A program made the position numbers and the translations under genes. A model generated the notes under the pieces. That model saw nothing but the letters and a program-made list of their open reading frames with translations, had not been told where the DNA came from and did not search any database. From the NCBI RefSeq assembly GCF_000003815.2, contig NC_049979.1:21842518-21906517 (forward strand): a DNA stretch of 64,000 nt. Direction: 5' to 3'. This document shows, piece after piece, positions 12,166 to 24,175 of the stretch (positions within the stretch are counted from its first letter, which is position 1; the number at the start of each line of letters is the position of its first letter). The DNA is from Branchiostoma floridae. Its lineage: Eukaryota > Chordata > Leptocardii > Amphioxiformes > Branchiostomatidae.

Positions 12166-14422
12166 TCCTGAAGGTGTGTCCTCAATGGATTTGTGTTACC
12201 CCTGAATTGATTGAATATCATGCAAAACATACAAGTATGTCTAAAAACACAACGAAGCGTACAAAGCGTACTAAAAGATTAGTTTTTATCGACGAAATTG
12301 GCTAACCAGCTCCCTGTCAAATTGCTCGGACGCAGCGACGCCGCCAAGGTGCCGCAGACTCCGTGAGATTTCCGCTTAACCAAAGCTGATCATCCACGTT
12401 CACCCATGAGCGATTCTTCATTCAATGGACGGAAATGAATACTGAGCACGCTATCACGAATTATCAGACTTAATACTCTTTTCCAATAATTTGTCTGCAT
12501 CCTGAACGTGACATTGAGGCCAGAAAGTCGAGGGCTTTGTTGAACCAGTGTGTGGAGAATACGTTTATCTGAACTTCCCTCGCGGCATCAAGAAATCAAT
12601 GATCTCATACCTTCGTGAAATACTTAGAGTTTTTGTGGATTTCTTCTTATCTTCATTAACTTAACTTCTCACTGATTCTTGCTAATATTTTTGCCCACTG
12701 GCAACATTCATGTATCAAGTAGCACACTCCAATAAGGCAACATATATACATATAGCAGGAAGTTGAAACAGGAGATGAGATTTCTTCTACCTTTTTGTAC
12801 CTTTGACCTAACTTCCTGTCTGAGTTTTCAACGTGCCTAGTGTGTAAGCCTGCAAAAAAGCCTGTGGGAACAACTTTGACTTGCAGCCTCCACTTCCTCT
12901 AAGTCTGCGGGTATACACTTCCTTCCTTCACTTCCTGTCACTCCACTGTATTTGAATGAATACCTACGGACACACAAGCAAACACATAAACAGACACACC
13001 GAAAACAAAACCTATCTACGCACACGGAGGTAATAATCTGTCTGTCAGTGGTCGGCCTATACCATTCTTTGCCGTCATATCCATCAATACCAAGTTCCCA
13101 CCTTCTACGTCTTTGTTGATTCAGTAAAAGCAGTCGACCGTTTGGCCACCCGAACAACTGACAAAGTTAGGCATGCATCTCATTGGATGCCGGCCAAACG
13201 TTTTAACGAATGGGGCAGAGGGGAAAGGCAATAATCTCGGGTTTGTGTAAGTCTTCCCTTTAATTTTGAGTTGTCGGCGTCACCATACCAAACGGCATGC
13301 ATATAAATAATGCAGAGGTGAATTTATTTTAGTCGGACAGTATTTGATTACAATGTGGAAAGGACATCAGTTATTAGTTTCAGGCTCTCGGAATACATGT
13401 CCTATGCCACGTTATACACGTAAATCTGTGTGAGACTAATTCCTTTTACAATTTCCGCCAGTGTCGGCAGGTAAATAATGACTGTCTCCAACGCTGCGAG
13501 GAACGGCGCGGATTTATAATGTCTAGACTACAGTGCTGTGGCTCGGCAGACCTTTCACAAATCTGCTGAGGATCATGCAATTGGTACAAGGCTCCCAACA
13601 CCTTTCGTGAAATAAAGTTCGTGAAATATAACATCGAGTTTCTCCTATTGTCTCGTTAAACTAATTAGTGCAAATAAAGTTAAAATCACACTTGGCCGTT
13701 GACTACTTTAGCTGGTCAGTTTCACCGTAGAGTATCATAGAGTCCGGAGAATGGATAAGTGCAAAAACACGGACAAAGCCAAATCTATAATACCTCCCTA
13801 TGAATTGGCTGCCTCAGCCATTGACCCCATGACCTGGAATGTCCGTCATGTCTATAAACGATTATTTTTATCATCTATGAACTTGACTTCCTGTCACTCC
13901 AGCCATTCTGACATTTGTGGTGACACCATCTTTACACTCACTTACTGACACTCTACTGACACCCTATTCAATTAACTACGCACATAGCACAGCCAAACAT
14001 CTAGATACCGAAAATAAAACCTTTTGAGAAATACATCTATTGATAAACATATGCTCAACATTCAGAACTATTCTGAACATTTTGATTTTGTAGCGTGAAA
14101 AGTGATTTTTTTCTTCTTTTAAGTACCAGAGCAAGTTAGAAACATTTATAAGATAACACAATAATAGTAGTTTTTATGGATTTTCATGGTTCAGAGGTTC
14201 TATTCAAACAGCACTTTTACAAAAGGTGAAATGTCCAGATTTATCTATTCCTGTCCTTTTTTGTTTGAGTTTGTCCTTTTTTTTCTTCTTTTGTTTTCGA
14301 TTGTTTTAATCCTTCAAGTCGCTTTTCACGGAAGTCCTGAGGAAGGAGTCAGACAAAAAACAAGGATATAGATCACATTATTACCTAATAAATCTATAAC
14401 CATATGAAGCCCATAGTCATGG
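12166..14422. other. Intergenic stretch with retroelement-tail-like fragments
   Basis: Two places, about 12930-13040 and 13885-14025, share ACTTCCTGTCACTCCA followed some 80 bp later by ACCGAAAAYAAAACC; they look like two copies of the same 3' tail, probably from a LINE or SINE. No coding part is recognisable. Confidence 0.4.
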
Positions 14423-14535
14423 TTACTATCAATTTTTTTCTAACGTTTATTAAAGGTAGAGAACGTACCTTTACCTTACGTAGGCACGTTCTCCACCTTT
14501 AATAAACAGTCACTGTGAGAAAAAATTGATAGTAA
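14423..14535. mobile_element. Short hairpin element (mini-MITE)
   Basis: TTACTATCAATTTTTTTCT at the left pairs with AGAAAAAATTGATAGTAA at the right, and inside that GTTTATTAAAGGTAGAGAACGT pairs with a copy at 14492-14513 with one mismatch. The 113-bp unit would fold into a long stem with a short loop around ACCTTTACCTTACG. No coding capacity. Confidence 0.8.
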
Positions 14536-15041
14536 TTGTAAACATACGTGACTGATGAACCTCTTCAACGATATCTATAGTCATAGTTTTGTAAATGAGA
14601 TCAAACCACAATAACCACTGTTCCTGTTTTAAAACCGGCAATGAACTTTTGACAATGGTGCAGAGGTCACTGTACAACACAAGATGCAGACACACACTTT
14701 CTTAACAGTAGTCTGCTTCTGTGTATAACAAAATCCTGTGTGACTTATGCGAGTGGAGTTTTAGGTTGCGATAGTGCTACTCTGACAATTCGCATGTTCT
14801 CAATACTCCCTACAAAGCTATCTTCCACTGTCATAAAACAGTGAGGGAAACAGTAAGACTAAAATGTTTTTAAATGCCAGGAGTCCCTGGATAAGATTGG
14901 CTTGACCTAGATCCGCCCTCTCTGAAAGTAGTTTCTCCGGTAATGCCGTAGAGGGCCCAAGTTAATGGAAAACGATGGTTGTTGTCTTTTTACTTTACGA
15001 GGATAGCATGCAAATACAACGATGGAAAAATGTCTTCAGTA
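14536..15041. other. Intergenic stretch, no gene seen
   Basis: Nothing recognisable. The element starting at 15042 is preceded by a TA dinucleotide that may be its target site. Confidence 0.4.
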
Positions 15042-15450
15042 AGGCCATATTGATTTGATTATATGGATGACATCCAAGCGCGCATCAATTTTCGACCGAG
15101 AAAAAAAGTTTCCCCATACTGTAAATCGTACAAAGCAGCTTCAAAATAAGCAAATATCTGCAAAAATGAATATCGAAAAACGTATAACAATGTTATAGAA
15201 CATTACAAGGTCAAAGAAGATGTGGAAGAACAAAATGAAGAGTCTATAGCTATTGTTCGGTATACTAAATCTATATTCTTTTCGTGTACTAGATTTTTAT
15301 ACTCTGTCAATCATTTGTTCAACCTTCCTGACCACTTAGATTTCATACTGAAGGCAACTTTTTGGGGGTCAAACTTTTTTTGTTCGCACGCTCGCATCAG
15401 GTTTTAAATTGATAGAAGGTGTCATCGATATAATCAAATCAACCTGGCCT
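15042..15450. mobile_element. TA-type inverted-repeat element, copy 1
   Basis: Left end AGGCCATATTGATTTGATTA pairs with the reverse complement of the right end, AGGCCAGGTTGATTTGATTA, and the arms continue through TATGGATGACATCC versus TATCGATGACACCTTC. The interior, from GTACAAAGCAGCT to GAAGGCAACTTTTT, lines up with the copy at 24176-24737. About 409 bp with no transposase. Short target site TA on the left suggests a Tc1/mariner-like or similar mobiliser, which is inference. Confidence 0.8.
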
Positions 15451-16664
15451 AGGAGAGAAATATAAAAAGAATGTAAATAACATTTTGGTAATAATGAGTA
15501 TTTTATTGTATGAAATACTATGTCTATGGATGCTAACGATGTCATGATATCATTATGAATTGTTTACGCTTTGCAATTAACAAAAATTAGAACTGGTAGT
15601 CAACTCCTTGAAGTAAAAAGAGCGTGGTGTGTGAACGAAGTTGTAAATACTGCACGTAAAACATGGTGAAAGACGAAATAAATTTGATTTCAAACAGTGG
15701 CTTCAAAAGTCACGGAATCTCTTTAAGAAAACCATCATATTCCATCATAATCAAACCTATTCTCTAACACCACAGAACCTAAACATTACAGAAAAATTGG
15801 AGTGTTTCGTCTTCCACTGTGCAAGAAAAGACGCCAAACTCAATACAAATTTAGAATAGAGTAGTTTCATGTTATACTGCTCTCCTGTAGTTTGTTCGCC
15901 TTTTATTCCTGTTACTTGCAATTAGCCTTCGGGCACGAATTTGCAATAGATTATCCCCTGCTTCGACATTTTCAAAACAAAGTGAAGACGACGTCACATG
16001 AATAACAATGTCGGTGTCGTCAAGGTTCATGTCGACGAAAAATCCATAACGTTCCTTGTCTCTTTACAGAGAATCAAATGGCGAAGAGCTCGGCTTTTCT
16101 TCATCGTATTATCGTCGCACCCAGGGGACTCGCTATCTACAGAAAAGCCCAGCACCTTAACTACGATAAAGTGATCAACATCGCTGCTTCTACAGTCGGG
16201 TTATAAAACAGCAGGCGACACCGTAATCCTCTTCCCCACTCTGCCTTTTCATTCGTGGATACGGTTCCCCCTCGTACGCACCCTGTTGAACGTGATCTTA
16301 TCAAGTTCTAAGCTAGACGAATGGTGTTAGCTTATAATAGGAAGGACGCAGTGTATAGCTGCCACCAGGATCCATAATCTGACGTGACGTGATTTATGCT
16401 TCAATTATGAAGAAAAAGCAGAATTTCCATCCTCTGCAGGATGCAGTGTTGCTGTGGCAAGGGTCCCGGGGTATAACAACAACAGCGGGAAAACCAATAA
16501 AGTCATTCTTCATAATATGTCCACATGGTCCCATGAGTATTGCGACATGCGCGTCCGTGGCCTTTTGAGAAGCTATAATTAATCTTAGCGTACTCCATAA
16601 AACTATTCTGCCTACTTTCGCTATGTACTTCCAGAAAGGGATATTGCATAAGACTTGTAAATGA
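15451..16664. other. Intergenic stretch, no gene seen
   Basis: Nothing recognisable on either strand. Confidence 0.4.
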
Positions 16665-16666
16665 CT

Positions 16667-16718
16667 GTTTGCTTGCTTGCTTGTTTGTTTCTTTGTTTGC
16701 TTGTTTGTTTGTTTGTTT
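16667..16718 (+). repeat. (TTTG/CTTG)n microsatellite
   Basis: Imperfect tetranucleotide tract of TTTG and CTTG units. Confidence 0.9.
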
Positions 16719-16780
16719 CACACAACTGGCAAACTGCCATTTCTCGCTGTTTGTTCCACTCAGATCGGAATAGATCCTTT

Positions 16781-16900
16781 CTCTTTTCGATAAGTGTGGG
16801 GGTTCTTTAACGTACTCGAGGTGTGGCTCTCTTCAAACACGGGACCTCTTGCTTAACGTGCCATTCAAAAGGACGTCCTTTTCCAAACCTAGGTATGCAT
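16781..16900 (-). mobile_element. SINE tail fragment, minus strand
   Basis: On the minus strand the segment reads CTCGAGTACGTTAAAGAACCC followed by CACTTATCGAAAAGAG. ACGTTAAAGAACCC also occurs at about 29400-29413 in a plus-strand SINE, and a decayed form near 57.75 kb. The tRNA-like head is not visible here, so this is a 5'-truncated or eroded copy. Confidence 0.5.
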
Positions 16901-16923
16901 TTTGACTTGAGTTAAATGAGTTA

Positions 16924-17123
16924 GGCTTAGGTCACATTTCCAAAGCGGGGCCCGGCCGGGCAGCTTTTGGGGGCGAAAAGAATGACATAAGACACATCAA
17001 AATACACAAAATTTCAAAATAAGAGTCATGCGCATGATTTGTGTATATTTCTAGGTATACATTTTAATTTTTCGTTTCTTGAAACATCCCGGCCGGGCCC
17101 GCTTTGGAAATGTGACCTAAGCC
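16924..17123. mobile_element. Harbinger-like MITE with TTA target duplication
   Basis: A 200-bp element with near-perfect 36-bp inverted ends starting GGCTTAGGTCACATTTCCAA and running into the GC-rich CGGGCCCGGCCGGG block (one extra base in the left arm). TTA at 16921-16923 is repeated at 17124-17126. A 3-bp TTA/TAA duplication and G-rich ends are the usual mark of PIF/Harbinger elements. No open frame. Confidence 0.88.
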
Positions 17124-17744
17124 TTAACCGGTTTTACAAAGAGCCTAAACATTGGAGCCTGGGCGTCAGAACTGAAGAGGTGACCTAAAATTTGTTTACA
17201 TATTCTTTTGTTTTACACAAAGTCGATTATCCCATTACTTTGAAGTACATCTCTGTCGGTAGTTAACATAGTACAGATTTAAAACTTTGTTCCAACACAA
17301 AAATATTACCCCATTGCCTCTTTGACTGTCCGTGACGTTAACAGCCGGTCATACGAGCAAGGAAGTTTAGATCGCCCGCCGTCACTGTTGAGTGATGATT
17401 GGAGTGCCCGGATGTACATGCCCCCTAGTTAAAATCTGTCCTGTTCAACGTCTACTACTTTGACGCTGTTCAAAGAAACAGTACAGCATTGTGATTCGAT
17501 GTTTATGTGTTAATCTGTTGATGAAGCTTAGACATCTATATAATTAGATACCCCAAAACCGTTACTTATGCAACTGGATATGGTTGAAGATCAGCTTTTA
17601 TACCCTACCATGAATTGATATCTGCTTTGTACGTAAAATTGCTTTCCAACCAGCCTTTCTCAGTGTATGAAAGTGGATGCTGTCTGAAACGTATGACAGT
17701 TTCCAAAATCATATCCTGTTCCTTGAGTAACTGCTTTTTGACGT

Positions 17745-17909
17745 ATGTCTGACTATGTTTGTGCTATTAAATTACAAGACCGACTCCTCCTTCCTCGCTC
17801 ACCACCCACCCTGCCCTGCACGAAGTGTTCGAAACTTTTCCGTCCTGTCCTTGGCTTGAGTAGCCACTTGAGACATCGTCACCCACAAGCAGAAACTAGC
17901 CTGACATGA
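17745..17909 (+). pseudogene. Possible LINE 3'-end remnant with one C2H2 zinc finger
   Basis: A 54-codon frame ends with a good C2H2 finger: C-T-K-C, then S-K-L-F with twelve residues to H-L-R-H-R-H. A lone finger close to a stop codon, followed by GATGATGAT-rich DNA, is common at the C-terminus of the second ORF of several animal LINE groups, so this may be the last piece of a truncated LINE. No reverse transcriptase can be read upstream. It could equally be a small remnant of an ordinary zinc-finger gene. Confidence 0.35.
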
Positions 17910-18089
17910 ACTTCAATGCTCGGCCACGAGCGAATGCCAATGATGATGATTACACGTACTTTTTGACATCTCTGTCGACCTACATTTTTTACTTGCGCAG
18001 CATATTTTCCCCTCAAGGTCTCTTCCCGATGAAAGTTTGTAGTCCCGCACTTATGACCAGTGTACAGATGATGTAGCTCAACCACTCAG

Positions 18090-18780
18090 CACTAAAAGCC
18101 ACACAGAATGATGGCACACCTCTACAGATTTCCACCAGATCAAAGGTTAGCAGTACCTCCCGAAGGACCATGTGCTATTTGCTGTGAATGGCGACCATCT
18201 CCGTCCAATTACATTTGCCGCTGCAAACTGCAGTATATTACAGTCATCTGTCAAGATTTTTTCATTACTCTTCTAATACTTTCATACTGGTCCAACATGA
18301 CTTGCTATATTTCATCAAGAGTTCATGTGAACATATTATCCAATCTGCCATAATATCAGTCCTATAACTAGGTCAAGCTATAGAAATCCCCTACATACAT
18401 TGCATGTTTTTTTTCACCCATCTAGAGAGGTGCTGCACTCTCCATAACTCTCTTTTGCAATGATGTGATTTTTCAAGGCCACATGACACTGACTTACCAG
18501 TTTAGAGTAGCAAAACACATTTTCTTTTCTTTCTTCTACTCTTTAATGATTAAGTTCCTACTTCAGAGAGCTATACTTGAGGTTAAACATATTTTCTCTC
18601 CCCAATACTTTAAGACAAGTCATGATTTGGGGGTTATCTCTTTGAAGATAAAAGGAATAGCAGCGAACACGTGCCTTGCTTTCAAGTATTGTACAGCTAT
18701 GCCATTTCAAAATAAAAATATCCCCCAAACCCATTAAATTTGGGATAAGAGATATCGGCCAAAAAAATGATACAAATACC
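18090..18780 (+). other. CpG-poor stretch with a short Cys-containing frame
   Basis: An 81-codon frame at 18108-18353 starts with a plausible segment containing C-A-I-C-C-E-W and C-R-C within 20 residues, then turns into hydrophobic, low-information sequence. I do not recognise it and there is no second zinc-binding half. The rest of the stretch has fewer CpGs than its neighbours. Probably non-coding or decayed. Confidence 0.2.
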
Positions 18781-19558
18781 ATGTATGTGTTAAAACAAGA
18801 GCAGATGCTTATTTCTATTCCTTATGCATTCTTTACAACTTAAAGAGTGCACACGCATTTTGGGATTGAGAGTCTATTGATGAACTACTAGTATATTCTT
18901 TAAACGAAGCCTATACATCCGTTATACAAAATGGACGGAAGATATATCATGTGTGGGTTGAACATAGGAAAATCCTGTGTTAACGGTGGATTGGACGGGA
19001 AGCCCCAACTACAGAAAAAAAAGATATCATTGAAACTCGTAATGCCTCACCATCATTCGTGACTCCAATATCCCCAAGAAGAAAGAGATTTGTACGTTTT
19101 GTGAAGAAATTTGAACCCGTATTTCCACCACCCTGTACCATTCCTCCCTTCGTATTTACCATAATAGATTCCGCGGAACGTGACGGTATTGGAGTAGCCT
19201 TGTAGGTAATTTGAACCATCTACGCAAACTTTCGCCGGTTCAAAAGGTAAGTGTGTCAATTCTAACGACACAGGGGCTTTCCCCGCTAATCCCTTCTTCA
19301 TCCGGAGCCTATAGCGCCATTATGTCCTCCGTCTGCCGACCAGCATGCTCATCTATCAGGTGTATCATTAGTTTTCGGCCCGATAAGCAAACCGTTATCC
19401 TCGCGGACCTTTCGACCCGATCCCATAGCGCGATCCACTCTCTCCCAGGCAGATACAACACCGGTTTCTGAGGCTAACACTACCATTGATCATGCCCCAG
19501 ATCCTCCAGGCTATGTACGGCGTGAAGCGCATCATATTGGGACATTAGGGTTGGATCG

Positions 19559-19960
19559 TTAGCGCCAATCGACCATCAAGAACAGAATCTTGTCGATCCC
19601 GATAGGACAAATTCCCATTAGAATCATGAACACGGGGCTGAGATAAATCCTGACGTTTTGGTAGAAGACTTCCGAGAGTGAGACGAATAGATACAAGACG
19701 TGGGCGGGGCTCCTTCCCCAGGTGTTCGGGAGAATTAAGAGCACTGACCTGGAGGAATTAGCATGAATGGAATATGACGGAGCAATTCTACGGTCCAAAA
19801 GTTTGATGGAGTCTGAAATCAACCCTGCCCATCTCGGAGCAATGATAAACTGTAGACAAGGTACGACGTATGTGGCCGCCGCCCCACATACCAAGTGAAC
19901 CACATAGTGTGAGATTAACCGCCTCAATTGGTAGGTACGGAAAGGGGGGCACAGGGAAAT
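19559..19960 (-). pseudogene. Possible decayed membrane-protein exon, unrecognised
   Basis: Read on the minus strand from about 19960 (just after a splice-acceptor-like TTTACTCTACAG), a frame of about 130 codons runs to a stop at 19559. It contains at least two hydrophobic segments long enough to span a membrane, one starting Y-V-V-H-L-V-C-G-A-A-A and one near the end, Y-L-S-P-V-F-M-I-L-M-G. The codon-like look seems to continue beyond the stop in other frames (D-P-T-L-M-S-Q-Y-D-A-L-H), as in a frameshifted relic. I could not place it in a family. It may also be chance. Confidence 0.3.
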
Positions 19961-20088
19961 TGGGTTATGCCCTCTGTAGAGTAAACATAATTAGTAGAAT
20001 AGCAGCAGAGACGATTTGTCTTCCAATTTCACATTTGGATCCATTGTTCATGATGAAATGTCATCGGTACAGTTTATAGTCCTACAGC

Positions 20089-20199
20089 ATATTCTCGAAG
20101 CAGATGTTTCGGTGGGGGCAGTAGTGGTCGGGCTGCCTGCCGTAAGAAATCCAGGCCACCACTGCCCCCCTTAACAAAACCTCTGCTTGGAGAGAATAT
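20089..20199. mobile_element. Short MITE with 40-45 bp inverted ends
   Basis: ATATTCTCGAAGCAGATGTT at the left pairs with the reverse complement of the right end, ATATTCTCTCCAAGCAGAGG, with continued pairing through GGGGGCAGTAGTGGTC and GGCAGTGGTGGCC. Only about 25 bp separate the arms. No target duplication is clear. Confidence 0.8.
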
Positions 20200-23100
20200 T
20201 TTGTGGAAGCAAATCTCATATCTCAGAGACAATGTATTTTTATTTGGTGCGACAATTCAGCATCCTTTACACTTCGTCATAGAAAAACAACAAGGAGAAG
20301 TAAGGTCACAACAAGAAAGTTCATATTAACCTGGTGAAGGGCAAAACAAAAGTAGAGTTGTGTATCGACCATTCCTCAACAGAGACGGGGGCCGATACCG
20401 ACTGCCGGTGACCTTTGACCCATTGCTCACGTCAGTCTTCGTGACATATGCTTCTGGTGATTTCAACTTCAGACGGGTCAGAGGACTGACCGAAAACTCG
20501 TTGGTAAGTGCTATACGGAAATAAAGTGTACACCTTTCACTATGCATGCTGAATCGATTTACAAACATTAGGAAACAGAAAAAAGTGTGTAAGAGTTTAG
20601 AACTTCCATTATAAAAGAGGATTGGTATTCAGCGTTACATTAGATGATGATAAACGTTTTCTCATGAGAATACCATTGGTTATCGGCAGACCGCCTGCTA
20701 GGAAAGAGTTTTTATACCCATGCTAAACGACCTAGGTATCCGAAACGCAACGTGCATCGCACAGGTAACGTTAACTACGATAATTAAGTGTTGGATTTGT
20801 CACTTAGGTTAGATAGGCATATGCTAATTTACGTCTCTACATGCATGTTGTTTTCCTCCACTGGTGGTAAACCGCATTTAGTGCATAAGAACGTTTTCTA
20901 TCGCTAACGGTTGTTGTCGGATTTGTTTCCTTTATCTGTTCTTCTACAGCGACCACATTTGGATAAGACGGGATACTGTTAGAAGAAATTGCACCGTTGC
21001 AAGGCAAAGATACCTCTTCGTTCAATCATATTGAATATCCTACAAACCTCATGTTCTAAGCTCCATGCAGTCCTCAGTGGTGGAAAAGACTGTGCAGTTG
21101 ATCTCCAAATGACGCCCGAATGATTTGGTGCAAGGCTTTCACCAACGCACTCCGCTTGGAGGACCCCATGACAGCTGTTCTTTTCAAGGCGATAATTGTA
21201 GTGTCATTGTAAACGATGATTAGTTACACTTTAGTTTTTTATTACAGCTATTTTTCAAGGTGATACAAATTCAGGGGTTGCTTTATTTTCCAGTTGGCAC
21301 AAAATGAATGACAATATTTACCTAAATGTAAAAAAATCAAAGAAAATTATACAAAAATAAAGTAAGTGTTGTGAAATGAATGAAGGTTTACCAGTCAATC
21401 GAATGTTAAAGCGCAATATTGAACAAAAATTGGTTATTATAAAAGCGACTGATATCATGCATGAAATTGGAGTAGGAAGTAAGATTGAGAATTGATTTTG
21501 GAAAAAAGAAAGAATATCTTCAGAAGTAGATGCACTTAGTCGTTATAACACGTGAGGTTGTTTGTATTTGTAGCTACGTCGGAATTCAGTCACTAATGCA
21601 GCCCCACATAATTGCATGTTTCATCGCACTACGTTTAAACATTATTTTCCAATTTGTCCAAGAGGAAAACTGTGTTAATGTTTTATTCATAACTTCAGTC
21701 AATCTGCTTAAAAGAATTCAACATAGTACGCGACTATTCGTCCTGATAGTAACAAACTCCAAAACACGTACAAAATATACGAGCAATCTTTTCTGACACG
21801 TATCCCTTCTCTCGGCCTTCCTTTCTACTTTATTAAGCACACGCTGGATGTCTCTTGTCGTTTACGACAGGCACTTTGTGGTCCCTGCAATACCATAATC
21901 TCCCTCATACAACACACACATGGCCTCAAATCAATAATTGAAATTTCTGACGTATGACCTTCAGATGATGGGAGCCCCGTGTGACCGGGATATTTCATGT
22001 AGTGCTATAATTGCAATCTCTGTGTACCACATATACTATGTGGTGCAAAATAGGACAGCTTCAACGCTAGGGTCGTCCTGTATTCTGTTATGATACCACT
22101 ATGAAGTACGAGATAGGTGTGTTATGACATAAATCACGAACGCAGAGTGGTAGAGTAATGCTTCTAGTTTGGCAGACGAGGAACCGTTTTCAGACGATGA
22201 TGTATACCGGCAAAGCTGTCGTTGACAAGGACAGAAGCATTTATAACCAAATATGGCAAAGTAGAGAGGATCGTGTGCGGCAGAAATATAGCCACATGTT
22301 TATAATAGTTTGCCGACACATTTACACGTGTTCCAAACGTCAATCATTAGCCAGCTAAGTTTTCAGCACCAAGGAAAGCACCTGCCCCATAGTCACACAC
22401 TTCATTACACCTGACGCGGCCGGCTCGTTCACTACCCGCTCCGGCCCCTGACCGGTATTTCCCCGTGGTATAAACTTAATATTTCATGCTGCTGGGATAC
22501 AATACATCTGCCTTCCAGCACAAGAAAAGTGTGGTAACGCGCTATCAAGCCGGGAAGCGATTAGGACACAACGCTATTTCCTTAACGATCTGTTAAGATG
22601 AATATAAAATACGGGTAGTGACACCCTAATATCAACATCGATCGCATCAATTACAAGTATAATCCTCAGGGCGGTTGGAAATTAAGTGAAACTTAGGGTG
22701 TGGTTTTGGAAGGATGTCCAACCTGAATTATTTGGAATGTAGAGTTATCAATGGTCATCGAAACGTAATATAAGCGCCATGCGGTATGGATACGTCATGT
22801 TTTTGTGACCTGGTGTACATATAAACTTTAAATCCATCCAAAGCACGCTTCATTACCCACTGAAAGCCTTCTCTGCAAGAAAAAACCGAAGCAAATCAAT
22901 TCCGTGAGGCCAGGAACAATTAACCCTTAAAGGGTGACACATTGCCGTAATAAGGGGGATCTCGTTTCCCAAAGGAGTGTCAAGCGTTCGATTTTCCAAT
23001 ATATCCCGCAGAATGGCCGGCACACCGGTGCAGAGATACAGGCCAGGTCATCACTCTTGTTCTGTAAACCTCTCAGGAAAAAGGCACACGCGTACATCAC

Positions 23101-24175
23101 TTTTTATACAGCTTTTAGCTATCCTCCTAACATCACCACTTGGCTAACGGGAAACAGGAATGGGAGCATCATTCCAGCGATATTAGTATAATACAGTGTC
23201 GTTGTGTGGGGTTTACTTAGCCCATATGGACAACGAGTTCTTAATAATGGTATCCACGGTGCCAGCGATCCCGTTGGGACTCATGCAATTACAGCGAACA
23301 GATTTAAACATGTGTGCTTACAAATTGCTGGATGTGCAGTTTGCGTCACTCATCCAGTATCGAAGTAGGTTAATTTACCCGGGTGAATTTAGAGTTAATG
23401 GTATGCAAGGAATGGAAAGTTTCATTTCTTTCGGATGGAATTGTTTTGTCGGATGTATGAGTCTTTGTCTTCTAACAGTTCACAGTAAAATCTAATGTGG
23501 AGTTTGATTCCGTTCTTTTGTGTCAAAAGAAGGGTCTAGCTATCCACAAGTAGTTATACATTCATATAATTTAGTATTACTGTATTATATATTCATATAC
23601 AGCATATTTTTGCAATCATCTAACTTGTGCGATAGTGCGAAGTACTCCAGCTGGATCGCACCGGTTTGGGATGTTTGGATTCCGTTCAGGTAAAAGACGT
23701 GTGCGTTAATTCGTTGATGTGCAATTCACTGGCTTCTACTGTATATGAAATATGTCATATCATATTATATCATAAATATTACTTATGTAAAAATTCATTG
23801 ATATTTTCTGTCTTGCCTACCTGCATTCGATACTTCTTTCTTCAACACTTTGTCTTTGACTTTATTTTGATCCATATTTTCAGATTTATTGTCTAAGAAT
23901 CCTAACTACCATTTTCCTATAATTTTCGTTATCTACACATTAATAATCGTATGTCCCATAGCTGGCCGTAATTAGGGACTGAAATTCCCCGATCGTTTTG
24001 GCCGTACGCCCGCATGATTACCCGCAATAATTAACACCTCCCCAATAGACCAATGTCAGCAGGACATTTATTACTACTGACCAGCTCATTTAGAAATCAA
24101 AGCAGACCCAACACGATTATATAAGAGTGTGTGTTTGGTTTCGGAGAAATCGTAAGGAGGCCTATAGCTAATATA
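20200..24175. other. Intergenic stretch, no gene seen
   Basis: No supportable exon. CCACATATACTATGTGG near 22028 is a small palindrome. Frames up to 99 codons near 23.2 kb show no family resemblance. Confidence 0.4.
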
